DNA of 64,000 nucleotides, taken from assembly GCF_900167555.1 (NCBI RefSeq), contig NZ_FUYF01000005.1, positions 124,001 to 188,000 on the forward strand, written 5' to 3'. This document shows, piece by piece, positions 16,039 through 33,755 of the stretch. Made by a program: the position numbers and the translations under genes. Source of the stretch: Gemmiger formicilis. Its GTDB lineage: Bacteria > Bacillota > Clostridia > Oscillospirales > Ruminococcaceae. The notes below the pieces were generated by a model that was not told the DNA's origin, did not search any database, and saw only the letters and a program-made list of their open reading frames with translations. The first letter of the stretch is position 1. Each line of letters opens with the position of its first letter.

Positions 16039-16713
16039 TTACCTCCATTTTTTCTCTAAGTACGATGCCAGCAGGCTGATGGGCCAGCAGGTGAGGAAAT
16101 ACAGCAGGAACACGACCAGATAGATGCCGAATGCAGCGTTCGGGCTGGCCATGCGGTTGGCCTCAATGATCTGCTGCGCGACCTTCAGCACCTCGACGAC
16201 ACCGATCATCAGCACAAGGCTGGTGGTCTTGATCATACGAGTGATCAGGTTGATGCTCAACGGGATCAGGCGGCGCACCGTCTGCGGAATGATGATGTAC
16301 CAATAGGTCTGCGCCTTCGTCAGGCCCAGCGCCTCGCTGCTCTCATACTGGTGCTTCGGGATGGAGATCAGCGCGCCTCTCACAAGGTCGCTCATCTCTG
16401 CCGTGCCCCACAGCACAAACACGACGACGGATGCCGTCTCGCCCGAGAGGTCCCAGCCCCACGCGCGGGTCGTGCCGAAAAACACAAGGAACAGCAGCAC
16501 CATCTGCGGCATAATGCGGATGATTTCGAGATAAACCCGCAGGATGGCTTTTACAACGGGGTTTTTGCCGCTCATCAGCACGCCCAGCAGGATGCCCAGC
16601 GGGATGCTGATGGCGACGGAAAGCAGGCTGATGCGCAGGGCCACCCACAGGCCGCCCAGCAGGCGGGCCATGTTTTTGCCCTTGAGCAGTACGTTAAGCC
16701 CCAAATCCGGCAT
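16039..16713 (-). CDS. Amino-acid ABC transporter permease 2 (HisM/GlnP type)
   Basis: 224 aa with about five spans. The ATPase-contact loop reads HQYESSEALGLTKAQTYWYI. Its start overlaps the end of permease 1 by 20 nt, so translation is coupled. It forms a heterodimer with permease 1. Confidence 0.9.
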   Translation of the reverse strand: MPDLGLNVLLKGKNMARLLGGLWVALRISLLSVAISIPLGILLGVLMSGKNPVVKAILRVYLEIIRIMPQMVLLFLVFFGTTRAWGWDLSGETASVVVFVLWGTAEMSDLVRGALISIPKHQYESSEALGLTKAQTYWYIIIPQTVRRLIPLSINLITRMIKTTSLVLMIGVVEVLKVAQQIIEANRMASPNAAFGIYLVVFLLYFLTCWPISLLASYLEKKWR

Positions 16714-17353
16714 AGCGCAGCCTCCTTTCCAGCAGAGACCCCAGCAGCGAAACCGGGAGCAGGATCAGCAGGTAAAAGACCACAAGAAGGAACAGGCTCT
16801 CGGTGGTTTTGTAGTACAGGCCGATGAGGTCCTTCGCCGTGAACATCAGGTCCATCAGGCTGATAGCGCTGAACACGCTGGTTTCCTTTAAAAGGAAAAT
16901 GACATTGGCAACGAACGCCGGGACGCTGGTGGACATAGCCTGCGGCAGGATGACGTAGCGCATCGTCTGCATCCGGTCCATGCCAAGGCTGTAGGCGCTC
17001 TCGGTCTGGATCGGCTCGATGGATTCCAGCCCGCTGCGGAACGCCTCTACCATGTAGCTGCCGCCCAGAAACGCCAGACCTGCAATGCCGCAGACCGCAG
17101 CGTCAGTCCTGATGCCGATCTTCGGCAAACCATAATAGATGAAAAACAACTGGACCAGGAGCGGCGTGTTGCGGCTGAGCTGGATGTAAAAGCCGACGAC
17201 GCGGCGCAGCACAGACACCTTATAATACTGGACCAGTGCGCAGACCAGCCCGATGACAATAGCCAGCGCGATACCTGCCAGCCCCAGACGCAGGGTCAGC
17301 CACGCCGCTTTTTCAAACAGCGGCAGGTACTGTGCGACCACATTCCAATCCAC
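16694..17353 (-). CDS. Amino-acid ABC transporter permease 1 (HisQ/GlnP type)
   Basis: 219 aa, five spans, starting MDWNVVAQYLPLFEKAAWLT. The contact loop is IEPIQTESAYSLGMDRMQTM and the preceding RNTPLLVQLFFIYYGLP is the hallmark of the polar amino-acid permease family. First gene of the operon; about 500 nt of leader, including a candidate attenuator and a MITE-like insertion, separates it from its promoter at 17865..17893. Confidence 0.92.
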   Translation of the reverse strand: MDWNVVAQYLPLFEKAAWLTLRLGLAGIALAIVIGLVCALVQYYKVSVLRRVVGFYIQLSRNTPLLVQLFFIYYGLPKIGIRTDAAVCGIAGLAFLGGSYMVEAFRSGLESIEPIQTESAYSLGMDRMQTMRYVILPQAMSTSVPAFVANVIFLLKETSVFSAISLMDLMFTAKDLIGLYYKTTESLFLLVVFYLLILLPVSLLGSLLERRLRYAGFGA

Positions 17354-17390
17354 AAAAGTCTCCCCTTCCCTATCGGGTCACGAACAAATT

Positions 17391-17679
17391 TAGGGCAATA
17401 CCGCATAATTCTAAGTGCCGATACGGCGAGCGAGGTGCGGCAGCTGCTAAGCCAAAAGCGCAGATAATACTTTGTGCTGCAAAGGTGAGCGCCGCCAGTG
17501 GCGGATGCAGCGAACCGAAGCAGGGGCAGCGGTCGCAGAGTGCGAGGGGCTTTTGCCCCGAAGCACGATGCGGGTACCGCAACCCGACATTATCGAGCAT
17601 TTTGGCAACGCAGATGCCGTGCCGCAGCCGCCGGAGCGGTGCTTAAGCCGTAAGGCGGGAATTATGCGGTGTTGCCTTA
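17391..17679. mobile_element. MITE-like element with 21-bp terminal inverted repeats
   Basis: The left end reads TAGGGCAATACCGCATAATT(C) at 17391-17411; the right end (17659-17679), read on the other strand, is identical except at two positions. Inside these, the element is 284 bp (17393-17676) and flanked by TTA on both sides, a possible target duplication. It encodes no transposase and no convincing gene. It lies in the leader of the amino-acid transporter, between the attenuator terminator and permease 1. Confidence 0.8.
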
Positions 17680-17683
17680 GGCA

Positions 17684-17720
17684 CAAAAAAATCCGGGCCT
17701 TCTCTGCGAGGGTTCCCGGA
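17684..17720 (-). terminator. Terminator in the leader of the amino-acid transporter (candidate attenuator)
   Basis: On the minus strand TCCGGG (17720-17715) pairs with CCCGGA (17697-17692), with additional inner CTC/GAG pairing, followed by seven T (17691-17685). It begins 13 nt after the leader ORF stop codon and precedes all structural genes, the arrangement expected of transcription attenuation. Confidence 0.85.
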
Positions 17721-17732
17721 CAAAGGTCAGGT

Positions 17733-17810
17733 TCAACACATGGGGGTTCTGGTAGGCCCCACAGACCATGCCCGGTGACAGCGCATACGACAACAACACA
17801 TAGCGGACAT
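17733..17810 (-). CDS. Cys-rich leader peptide of the amino-acid transporter operon
   Basis: 25 codons plus TGA. The peptide starts MSAMCCCRMRCHRAW and ends TPMC, with five Cys in 25 residues, three of them consecutive TGT codons at 17798-17790. AAGGGG lies 9 nt upstream of the ATG. It is too short and too biased to be a normal protein; it has the form of a leader whose translation senses charged tRNA-Cys. Placement is promoter, this ORF, terminator, then transporter genes for a CjaA-like (cysteine) system. Function is inferred. Confidence 0.65.
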   Translation of the reverse strand: MSAMCCCRMRCHRAWSVGPTRTPMC

Positions 17811-17864
17811 AGCGGTATTCCCCTTTCCTGTTTTTGGTTTGCATTGTTCAAACCCGATGCCAGT

Positions 17865-17893
17865 ATAATATACCTATATACCTAGAATGTCAA
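17865..17893 (-). promoter_or_regulatory. Promoter of the amino-acid transporter leader
   Basis: Consensus TTGACA (17893-17888), 17-nt spacer, TATTAT (17870-17865). Transcription would begin near 17858, giving about 48 nt before the leader ORF. Confidence 0.8.
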
Positions 17894-17932
17894 TAGGTTT
17901 TTGGCTTTTTATTTGGCTTTTTCTGCAAAATA

Positions 17933-17973
17933 ATTGCGCCGCGTTTGTGTAGAGTGCACAAACGCGGCGCAAT
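17933..17973. terminator. Perfect 17-bp hairpin between tuf terminator and transporter promoter
   Basis: ATTGCGCCGCGTTTGTG (17933-17949) pairs exactly with 17957-17973 across a 7-nt loop. TGTTTT follows on the plus strand side and TATTTTG on the minus side. It may be a second terminator that insulates the transporter promoter from str operon read-through. Confidence 0.6.
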
Positions 17974-18002
17974 GTGTTTTATGACGTGGGGGCGCACCAA
18001 AA

Positions 18003-18032
18003 AAGGGCGCTGCCCTTGCGGACAGCGCCCTT
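18003..18032 (-). terminator. Terminator of the str operon (after tuf)
   Basis: On the minus strand GGGCGCTG pairs with CAGCGCCC, followed by TTTTTT, 25 nt after the tuf stop. Confidence 0.9.
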
Positions 18033-18056
18033 TGTATTGCTTTTCAGAGCAAGAAA

Positions 18057-19262
18057 TTACTTCTCGATCTTGGAAACAACGCCGGAACCAACGGTGTGGC
18101 CGCCCTCGCGGATAGCAAAACGCAGGCCCTCTTCCATGGCAACGGGGGTGATCAGCTCAACATGCATATCGACGTTGTCGCCGGGCATGCACATCTCGGT
18201 GCCCTCGGGCAGGGTGATGATGCCGGTAACGTCGGTGGTGCGGAAGTAGAACTGAGGACGATAGTTGTTGAAGAACGGGGTATGACGGCCGCCCTCTTCC
18301 TTCTTCAGGACGTAAACGTGGCCGTCGAAGGTGGTGTGGGGATGAACAGAGCCGGGCTGGCACAGGCACTGGCCACGCTCGATCTGGTCACGGTCAACGC
18401 CACGCAGCAGGGCGCCGATGTTATCGCCAGCCTGAGCGAACTCCAGGCTCTTGCGGAACATCTCGAGGCCGGTGATGGTGGTGGTCATCTTCTCTTCCTT
18501 GATACCGACGATCTCCATCTGGTCGCCGACGTGGGCAGTACCACGCTCGACACGACCGGTGGCGACGGTGCCACGGCCAGAAATGGTCATGACGTCCTCA
18601 ACGGGCATCAGGAAGGGCTTGTCAGCAGCACGATCAGGAGTGGGGATGTAGCTGTCAACAGCGTCCATCAGCTCCCAAATGCACTTGTACTCGGGGGCGT
18701 TGGGATCGGTGCTGGTGGACTCCAGAGCCTTCAGAGCAGAACCACGGATGATGGGGGTGTTGTCGCCATCGAAGTCGTACTCGCTCAGCAGCTCACGGAT
18801 CTCCATCTCGACCAGATCCAGCAGCTCCTCGTCGTCGACCATGTCGCACTTGTTCATGAAGACAACGATCTTGGGCACGCCGACCTGACGGGCGAGCAGG
18901 ATGTGCTCACGGGTCTGGGGCATGGGACCATCGGTAGCAGCGACGACCAGGATAGCGCCGTCCATCTGAGCAGCACCGGTGATCATGTTCTTGATGTAGT
19001 CAGCATGGCCCGGGCAGTCAACGTGGGCGTAGTGACGCTTCTCGGTGTGGTACTCAACGTGAGCGGTGTTGATCGTGATACCACGAGCCTTCTCCTCGGG
19101 AGCCTTGTCGATGCTGGAGTAATCCATGAAGTCGGCGTCGCCCTTCAGAGCCAGAGTCTTGGTGATGGCAGCGGTCAGAGTGGTCTTGCCGTGGTCAACG
19201 TGACCGATGGTGCCAATGTTGACGTGCTCCAAAGAGCGGTCAAATTTTTCCTTTTCAGCCAT
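18057..19262 (-). CDS. tuf: Translation elongation factor Tu
   Basis: 401 aa. The GTPase motifs GHVDHGKT (20-27), DCPGH and NKCD, and the C-terminal [10 protein letters not shown] signature are present. EF-Tu delivers aminoacyl-tRNA to the ribosome. Last gene of the str operon, with an extra internal promoter in the 108-nt gap after fusA (19313..19341) that allows higher expression than its neighbours. AAGGAGG lies 9 nt before the ATG. Confidence 0.98.
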   Translation of the reverse strand: MAEKEKFDRSLEHVNIGTIGHVDHGKTTLTAAITKTLALKGDADFMDYSSIDKAPEEKARGITINTAHVEYHTEKRHYAHVDCPGHADYIKNMITGAAQMDGAILVVAATDGPMPQTREHILLARQVGVPKIVVFMNKCDMVDDEELLDLVEMEIRELLSEYDFDGDNTPIIRGSALKALESTSTDPNAPEYKCIWELMDAVDSYIPTPDRAADKPFLMPVEDVMTISGRGTVATGRVERGTAHVGDQMEIVGIKEEKMTTTITGLEMFRKSLEFAQAGDNIGALLRGVDRDQIERGQCLCQPGSVHPHTTFDGHVYVLKKEEGGRHTPFFNNYRPQFYFRTTDVTGIITLPEGTEMCMPGDNVDMHVELITPVAMEEGLRFAIREGGHTVGSGVVSKIEK

Positions 19263-19312
19263 TGGAAGTGTCCTCCTTTAATTAAAACATATTGGTAGTC
19301 TTGCGTAAGACT

Positions 19313-19341
19313 ATCATACAAAATTTAAAGAGAAATTGCAA
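19313..19341 (-). promoter_or_regulatory. Internal promoter for tuf
   Basis: On the minus strand TTGCAA (19341-19336), 17-nt spacer, TATGAT (19318-19313). A small hairpin (TAGTCTT/AAGACTA) begins immediately at the -10 region. About 50 nt upstream of the tuf ATG. Confidence 0.65.
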
Positions 19342-19370
19342 GTCTATTTTATGAAGTATGACTTATAAAA

Positions 19371-21497
<2,127 letters not shown>

Positions 21498-21521
21498 GGC
21501 TTATACCTCCTCGACAGCGAA

Positions 21522-21992
21522 TCAATAACGATAGTGGGCAAAAGCCTTGTTGGCCTCGGCCATCTTGTGCGTATCCTCGCGCTTCTTGACAGAGCCGCCG
21601 ACACCGTTGGTGGCGTCGATGATCTCAGCAGCCAGACGAGCAGACATGGTCTTCTCGCCACGGGCGCGGCTGTAAGCGGTCAGCCAGCGCAGGCCGAGGG
21701 TCTCGCGGCGGGCAGGGCTAACTTCCAGAGGAACCTGATAGTTAGCGCCGCCGACACGGCGGGTCTTGCACTCGAGGTTAGGCATGATGTTCTCCATTGC
21801 CTTCTCGAACATCTCGAGCGGGTCGTTGCCGGTCTTTTCCTTCACGATGTCGAATGCATCGTAAACGATCTCCTGCGCAACACCTTTCTTGCCATCCAGC
21901 ATGATGTAGTTGACCAGGCGGGTGACAACCTTGGAATTGTAAATAGGATCGGCCAGAACTTCGCGTTTCGCGACATTACCTCTTCTGGGCAT
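21522..21992 (-). CDS. rpsG: 30S ribosomal protein S7
   Basis: 156 aa from the ATG at 21992 ([12 protein letters not shown]), chosen because AAGGAGGG lies just upstream; an ATG six codons earlier overlaps that site. S7 nucleates assembly of the 30S head by binding 16S rRNA. In E. coli S7 represses the str operon through the rpsL-rpsG gap; here that gap (21993-22101) contains only a small AGGC/GCCT hairpin followed by TTTTTT on the minus strand. Confidence 0.97.
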   Translation of the reverse strand: MPRRGNVAKREVLADPIYNSKVVTRLVNYIMLDGKKGVAQEIVYDAFDIVKEKTGNDPLEMFEKAMENIMPNLECKTRRVGGANYQVPLEVSPARRETLGLRWLTAYSRARGEKTMSARLAAEIIDATNGVGGSVKKREDTHKMAEANKAFAHYRY

Positions 21993-22101
21993 CTTTCTTC
22001 CCTCCTTCACATAAATGATATCATCGGTACTCGAAAGTTAAGAAACTCCCGTTGTGCCACAAAAAAGGCGTTGGCCTATTTTATGGCGAAAAGATGTTTC
22101 C

Positions 22102-22527
22102 TTACTTCTTGGCACCGGCCTTGGGGCGCTTAGCACCGTATTTGCTGCGGGCCTGATTACGGTTCGCAACACCCTGGGTATCCAGAGTACCACGGATGAT
22201 GTGGTAACGGACACCGGGCAGATCCTTGACACGACCGCCGCGGATCAGAACAACGCTGTGCTCCTGCAGGTTATGGCCGATACCGGGAATGTAAGAGGTG
22301 ACCTCGATACCATTCGTCAGGCGGACACGGGCAACTTTACGCAGAGCAGAGTTAGGCTTCTTGGGGGTCATGGTACGCACGGCAGTGCAGACACCACGCT
22401 TCTGCGGGCTGTTGAGGTTGGTGTACTCCTTTTTCTGGGAGTTGTAGCTCTTCAGAAGGGCAGGCGCGGTGCTCTTTTTGACCAGAACCTCACGGCCTTT
22501 GCGCACGAGCTGGTTAAAAGTAGGCAT
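22102..22527 (-). CDS. rpsL: 30S ribosomal protein S12
   Basis: 141 aa, beginning [13 protein letters not shown]. The conserved [15 protein letters not shown] and [13 protein letters not shown] loops near the decoding centre are intact; both lysines at the classic streptomycin positions (KKPNS and RVKDL) are present, predicting a streptomycin-sensitive S12. First gene of the str operon, with its own promoter and not fused to rpoC. Confidence 0.97.
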   Translation of the reverse strand: MPTFNQLVRKGREVLVKKSTAPALLKSYNSQKKEYTNLNSPQKRGVCTAVRTMTPKKPNSALRKVARVRLTNGIEVTSYIPGIGHNLQEHSVVLIRGGRVKDLPGVRYHIIRGTLDTQGVANRNQARSKYGAKRPKAGAKK

Positions 22528-22617
22528 TTCTTTTCTCCTTTCTTCACTTATTCACGCGCTTTTTGCAGGTCGTCCGGCCAGATGGCCGCACTATACCCCG
22601 CATCTCACGCAATGATT

Positions 22618-22646
22618 ATATTACAGCATCCCGGCCGGAATGTCAA
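22618..22646 (-). promoter_or_regulatory. Promoter of the str operon
   Basis: Consensus TTGACA (22646-22641), 17-nt spacer, TAATAT (22623-22618), about 90 nt upstream of rpsL. The rest of the 483-bp gap 22528-23010 holds a TTTGTCT/AGACAAA dyad (22828-22850) and the promoter at 22909..22937; no gene was seen. Confidence 0.75.
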
Positions 22647-22908
22647 GAGTATTGCCAAAAAAATCTTGAAAAAATCGTGCAATACGGAGAATTTTTCATT
22701 TCTGAAGCAAAATGTGCAAATCTTGCGCCGGTTTGGGCGGCAGCGTTGCATTTTGGTAAGTCCGCGCATAGAATGAAGCGGACCGTCTCCCCCCGCCGCC
22801 GCGCGGCCGGCTGCCGTCCGTGCGCGTTTTGTCTATTTACCAGAGACAAATATACATTTTGCACAAAAACAAGCCGTCAGATTCATGGACTTGACGAGTC
22901 GATTTCTG

Positions 22909-22937
22909 TTGCATTGTGTCCCCCGCTTTGCTATAAT
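22909..22937 (+). promoter_or_regulatory. Strong promoter of the secreted repeat-protein gene
   Basis: TTGCAT (22909-22914), 17-nt spacer, consensus TATAAT (22932-22937) preceded by TGC (extended -10). It lies 74 nt before the ATG at 23011. Confidence 0.75.
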
Positions 22938-23010
22938 GAAGATACAGACAAAACCGGAACAGTTCCGGCCATGCAAGTTCTGACGCTACATTTTTGAGGA
23001 GGTCCTGACA

Positions 23011-23457
23011 ATGAAGAAACTGCTTGCTATCCTGATTTCCCTGTGCATGGTATCCGCCTTCGCTGTACCTGTTTTTGCAGATGCCAACAGCGATTATATC
23101 GCCGCCGTCAAGGCCTACCAGGCTCAGATCGCCGCGAAGGAAGCCGCCTACACTGCAGCGGTGGATGCTTATTCCAAGAATGCAAAGGCCAAGGCAGACG
23201 CCGACAGCGCCGCAATTCTGAAGGCCGCCAAGGCTGCCCAGGCGAAGGCCGATGCAGACTGTCTGGCCGTCATCGCCGCGGGCAAGGCTGCCCAGTCCCA
23301 GGCTGACGCGCGCGTCGCCGCGGTAATTGCCGCAGGCAAGGCCACGCAGGCCAAGGCTGATGCACGCGAGGCCGCCTATGCGAAGGCCGTGAAGGCGTAT
23401 CAGGATCAGATCGCCGCACGTGAGGCCGCATACATCAAGGCCGTGCTGGGCAAGTAA
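23011..23457 (+). CDS. Secreted all-helical protein with 18-residue tandem repeats, function unknown
   Basis: 148 aa. A signal peptide (MKKLLAILISLCMVSAFAVP, cleavage near VFA-DA) is followed only by Ala/Lys/Asp/Gln-rich sequence predicted to be one long helix. Four full 18-residue units are at 66-83, 84-101, 102-119 and 120-137, for example VAAVIAAGKATQAKADAR, with a partial fifth at the end and diverged units before. It has a strong promoter, AGGAGG site and own terminator, so it is monocistronic and probably abundant. I do not recognise a family; a cell-surface or coiled-coil structural role is a guess. Confidence 0.8.
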   Translation: MKKLLAILISLCMVSAFAVPVFADANSDYIAAVKAYQAQIAAKEAAYTAAVDAYSKNAKAKADADSAAILKAAKAAQAKADADCLAVIAAGKAAQSQADARVAAVIAAGKATQAKADAREAAYAKAVKAYQDQIAAREAAYIKAVLGK

Positions 23458-23478
23458 TTCTACCTTATTATAATAGGA

Positions 23479-23512
23479 GCGGAGCGCCGGGAAAGGCGCT
23501 CCGCTTTTTTGT
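23479..23512 (+). terminator. Terminator after the repeat-protein gene
   Basis: GCGGAGCGCC pairs with GGCGCTCCGC across GGGAAA, followed by six T. Confidence 0.92.
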
Positions 23513-23522
23513 TGCTATTTTC

Positions 23523-23660
23523 TTGCCTCCATCTGCGAGGGAGGTGGCCCCGCAGGGCCGGTGGGAGAGAGCCTTGCGGCGGCCCTAACTATTTCGTGCG
23601 ACCACAAAGTTCTCTCCCCCACCGCCTGCGGGCGGAGCCCCCTCGCAGAGGGGGCCAAGA
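23523..23660. repeat. Family C palindromic repeat, copy 1
   Basis: About 138 bp, starting CTTGCCTCCATCTGCGAGGG and ending CTCGCAGAGGGGGCCAAG, so its ends are imperfect inverted repeats. It shares the internal block GAGAGAGCCTTG and CTCTCCCCCACCGCCTGCGG with the copy at 49690..49826. It lies between the repeat-protein gene and pepF. Confidence 0.8.
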
Positions 23661-23681
23661 GGGGCAACGGGCAAATGGGGT

Positions 23682-25484
23682 TTACTGCAGCTTTGCCAGC
23701 GTGGCCTCGGCATCGTCGAGGATGCGCTCGAACTTCTCGAGGGCGGCGTCCACGGGGGCCGGGGTGGCCAGGTCAACACCGGCGTGGCGCAGCTCGTCCA
23801 GCGGGTAAGCACTGCCGCCCATGGAGAGGAACTCCTTGTAGCGCTTGACGGCGGGCTCGCCCTCTTTCAGGATGCCCTCGGACAGGGCGACAGCGGTGGA
23901 GTAGCCGGTGGCATACTTGTAAACGTAGAACGGACGGTAGAAGTGCGGGATGCGCGCCCACTCATACTGGATCTCGTCGTCGATGACCATATCGTTGCCG
24001 AAATAGTCGGTGACAAGGCGTTTGTACAGGGCGTTCAGGGCGGCGGCGTTCAGGGCTTCACCGCGCTCGACCATGGCGTGGGCCTCGCGCTCGAACTCGG
24101 CAAACATCGTCTGGCGGTAGACCGTGCCCTTGAAGTTTTCCAGATACTGGTTCAGCAGATAGAGGCGGGTCTGGGGGTCGTTCTCGTTGGCAAGCAGCTG
24201 CTCGATGAGCAAATTCTCGTTGACGGTGGACGCGACCTCGGCGACAAACAGCGTGTAGTCCGCGTACTGCGGCGGCTGATGCTGGCGGGAGCGCCAGCTG
24301 TGGATCGTGTGGCCCATCTCATGTGCCAGCGTCGAGACACTGTCCAGCGTGCCGCTGAAATTCAGCAGGATATAGGGGTTGGAGTCATAGCAGCCGCCGG
24401 AGTACGCGCCGCCGCGCTTGCCGCGGTTGGGGTAAACGTCGATCCAGCGCTCGGCATAGGCCTTGCGGACGGTTGCCTGGTAGTCCTCGCCCAAGGGCGC
24501 AACGGCCTTCAGGACCATCTCCTGTGCGGTCTCGTAGCTGTAGGATTTTTTCAGATCGCCGACCAGCGGAGCGTAGACGTCATAGAAGTGCAGCGCGTCA
24601 ACGCCCAGCATCTTTTTGCGCAGACGGACATAGCGGTGCATGGCGGGAATATGTTTGCGGACCGTGGCGACGAGGTTGTCGTAGACCTCGGCGGGCACAT
24701 TCTCCCCCGCCATGGCCATCGCGCGGGAGGACGGGTAATTGCGGGCGGCGGCCTCGGCGGTGGCAGCCTTGATGGCACCGGCGTAGGACGCGGCGAAGGT
24801 GTTGATGTGCTCGCGGTAGCTCTTGTAGTAGCTGTGGAAGGCGTTTTCTCGCAGGGTGCGGTCCGTGCTCATCTCCAGCGGCACAAAGTTGGAGCCGGTG
24901 ACCTCGACGGTCTCGCCGCTGCCGTCCTTGACGGCATCAAACAGCAGATCGGCGTCCTCCAGATTGTGGTAGATCTCGGACGGCGCAGACATGACCTCGC
25001 CGAAGCTGGCCAGCAGCTTTTCCTCAGCCTTGGTCAGGGTGTGGGGCTTGCCGCGCAGCAGATCCTCGAGGTTGAATTTGTAGTCCGCGACGGCGGGATC
25101 GTTGACGATGGCGGTCAGCGTCTCCTCGGGCAGGGACAGGATCTCCGGCTGGGCAAAGGACAGCGCGGCGGCCATCTTGACGTACTTGCTGCCGATGCGG
25201 GCGTACATGCTCTGGGCCTTGTCGTCGCGGGTGTCCTCGTCATGGCGCTGGGAGGCGTAGCAGTAGAGGCGCTCGACCTTGCGGCCCACCTCGGTGGAAG
25301 CGTCGAGGTATGCGCCAATCGTAACGGCATCGGTCAGCTTACCGGCGAAGGCTGCCAGGCTTTCAATGTCCGCGTCGAGGCTGTCCAGCGCGGTTTCCCA
25401 CGCGGCGTCGCTCTCGAACATCGGGGTCAGGTCCCACTGAAATTGCGGGTCCAGTTCACTGCGTTCTTTTAGAATTTCGGGCAT
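23682..25484 (-). CDS. pepF: Oligoendopeptidase F (M3 family)
   Basis: 600 aa from the ATG at 25484, chosen because AAGGAG lies 6 nt upstream (an upstream in-frame ATG at 25628 runs through a repeat). The zinc motif HEMGHTIHSW starts at residue 388, with the third ligand Glu in the downstream EVASTVNE segment. PepF cleaves peptides of roughly 7-17 residues in the cytoplasm and participates in peptide nutrition and turnover. Standalone gene with no close co-transcribed neighbour. Confidence 0.95.
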   Translation of the reverse strand: MPEILKERSELDPQFQWDLTPMFESDAAWETALDSLDADIESLAAFAGKLTDAVTIGAYLDASTEVGRKVERLYCYASQRHDEDTRDDKAQSMYARIGSKYVKMAAALSFAQPEILSLPEETLTAIVNDPAVADYKFNLEDLLRGKPHTLTKAEEKLLASFGEVMSAPSEIYHNLEDADLLFDAVKDGSGETVEVTGSNFVPLEMSTDRTLRENAFHSYYKSYREHINTFAASYAGAIKAATAEAAARNYPSSRAMAMAGENVPAEVYDNLVATVRKHIPAMHRYVRLRKKMLGVDALHFYDVYAPLVGDLKKSYSYETAQEMVLKAVAPLGEDYQATVRKAYAERWIDVYPNRGKRGGAYSGGCYDSNPYILLNFSGTLDSVSTLAHEMGHTIHSWRSRQHQPPQYADYTLFVAEVASTVNENLLIEQLLANENDPQTRLYLLNQYLENFKGTVYRQTMFAEFEREAHAMVERGEALNAAALNALYKRLVTDYFGNDMVIDDEIQYEWARIPHFYRPFYVYKYATGYSTAVALSEGILKEGEPAVKRYKEFLSMGGSAYPLDELRHAGVDLATPAPVDAALEKFERILDDAEATLAKLQ

Positions 25485-25525
25485 AGTTTTCTCCTTATTA
25501 TAAAAAATTTTGCTATGCTGAGGAT

Positions 25526-25603
25526 GCAGGGGCGGATATCGGCCTCCCGTGCCAGTTCGCGGCAGCGGAAGCTTCCACGAGCGGATATGGAATCCGTCCC
25601 TAC
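25526..25603. repeat. Family A palindromic repeat (degenerate)
   Basis: GCAGGGGCGGATATCGGCC at the left and GCGGATATGGAATCCGTCCCTAC at the right (given here in parts: GCGGATATGG, then AATCCGTCCCTAC). It fits the family A frame with a partly decayed left end, between pepF and the ArsC-like gene. Confidence 0.6.
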
Positions 25604-25606
25604 AGG

Positions 25607-25957
25607 TTACAAAAGAGCGTTTTCCCACTCGGCCGGCTTAAAGCCGGGCAGGACAAAATCGTCGCCCACCAGCAGCGGGCGCTTGACGAGCATACCGTCC
25701 GACGCCAGCAGGGCGATCTGCTCGTCCTCGGTCATGGTCGGCAGCTTGTCCTTCAGGCCCAGATTTTTGTAGACTAGGCCGCTCGTGTTGAAGAACCGCT
25801 TGAGGGGCAGGCCGCTGCGGGCGACCCATTCGCGCAGCTCGTCGGCGGTGGGGTTGTCCTCTTTAATGTGGCGGGCGGTGTACTCGATGCCGTGGTCGTC
25901 GAGCCACTTTTTGGCCTTTTGGCAGGTGGAGCACGGCGGGTATTGCAGAAACAGCAT
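25607..25957 (-). CDS. ArsC/Spx-superfamily thioredoxin-fold protein
   Basis: 116 aa from the ATG at 25957, which has AAGGGAAG upstream; the in-frame extension to 26017 is unlikely. The thioredoxin fold starts MLFLQYPPCSTCQKAKKWLDD with a CSTC redox pair at 9-12, and ends VKRPLLVGDDFVLPGFKPAEW, the pattern of YusI/ArsC-like proteins. It lacks the C-terminal signature expected of the RNA polymerase-binding Spx regulator, so an oxidoreductase role is more likely than transcription control, although it lies directly downstream of rpoC. Confidence 0.8.
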   Translation of the reverse strand: MLFLQYPPCSTCQKAKKWLDDHGIEYTARHIKEDNPTADELREWVARSGLPLKRFFNTSGLVYKNLGLKDKLPTMTEDEQIALLASDGMLVKRPLLVGDDFVLPGFKPAEWENALL

Positions 25958-26043
25958 GGTGTCACTTCCCTTTTGTATCGTTTTGCTGTCGGTGAGTTTA
26001 TTATAACTGTTTTGCAAGTGTGTGTCAATCGCGGACGGTATGC

Positions 26044-26079
26044 AAAAAAGGATTCCCGCCGTGGCGGCGGGAATCCTTT
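26044..26079 (-). terminator. Terminator of the rpoBC operon
   Basis: On the minus strand GGATTCCCGCC pairs perfectly with GGCGGGAATCC, followed by TTTTTT, 10 nt after the rpoC stop. Confidence 0.93.
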
Positions 26080-26088
26080 GCGGTTTAT

Positions 26089-29691
<3,603 letters not shown>

Positions 29692-29736
29692 TCAGCGAAC
29701 CCTCTCAAATTCAATATGACACACGATGCAATTCGA

Positions 29737-33561
<3,825 letters not shown>

Positions 33562-33726
33562 AAAACGCGACCACTCCTATTCCATAGATTGACAAAGTTG
33601 GCGAAAGCGACCCGAAAGGCGGCTGTGAAACTGCGGCATATTCGTCGTTTTTCACAAACTTTTTGATTTTACAGATTTTGCAAAATTCCTTTAGGGCGCT
33701 CTATTCCATTTTTGTGATACTGTTTT

Positions 33727-33755
33727 AGTATACAGGGTAAATGGCTTGCTGTCAA
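33727..33755 (-). promoter_or_regulatory. Promoter of rpoBC
   Basis: Consensus TTGACA (33755-33750), exact 17-nt spacer, TATACT (33732-33727). It lies about 165 nt before the rpoB ATG. The 453-bp gap 33562-34014 also carries the divergent promoter at 33943..33972; no gene was seen. Confidence 0.85.

Noticed and set aside
17684-17810. T-box or SRP RNA in the transporter leader (a GGTCAGG string is present on the plus strand)
   Set aside because: The T-box core AGGGTGGNACC and specifier stems are missing, and the SRP GGAAG/AGCAG loop is absent; the plus-strand match is coincidental.
17472-17885. Open frames across the MITE and the leader
   Set aside because: They span element borders and a terminator; composition is Arg/Gly/Cys-rich shadow coding.
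25607-25957. Spx, the RNA-polymerase-binding regulator, suggested by CxxC and position after rpoC
   Set aside because: The C-terminal half fits the YusI/ArsC-like group better and the Spx-typical C-terminal residues are not evident.
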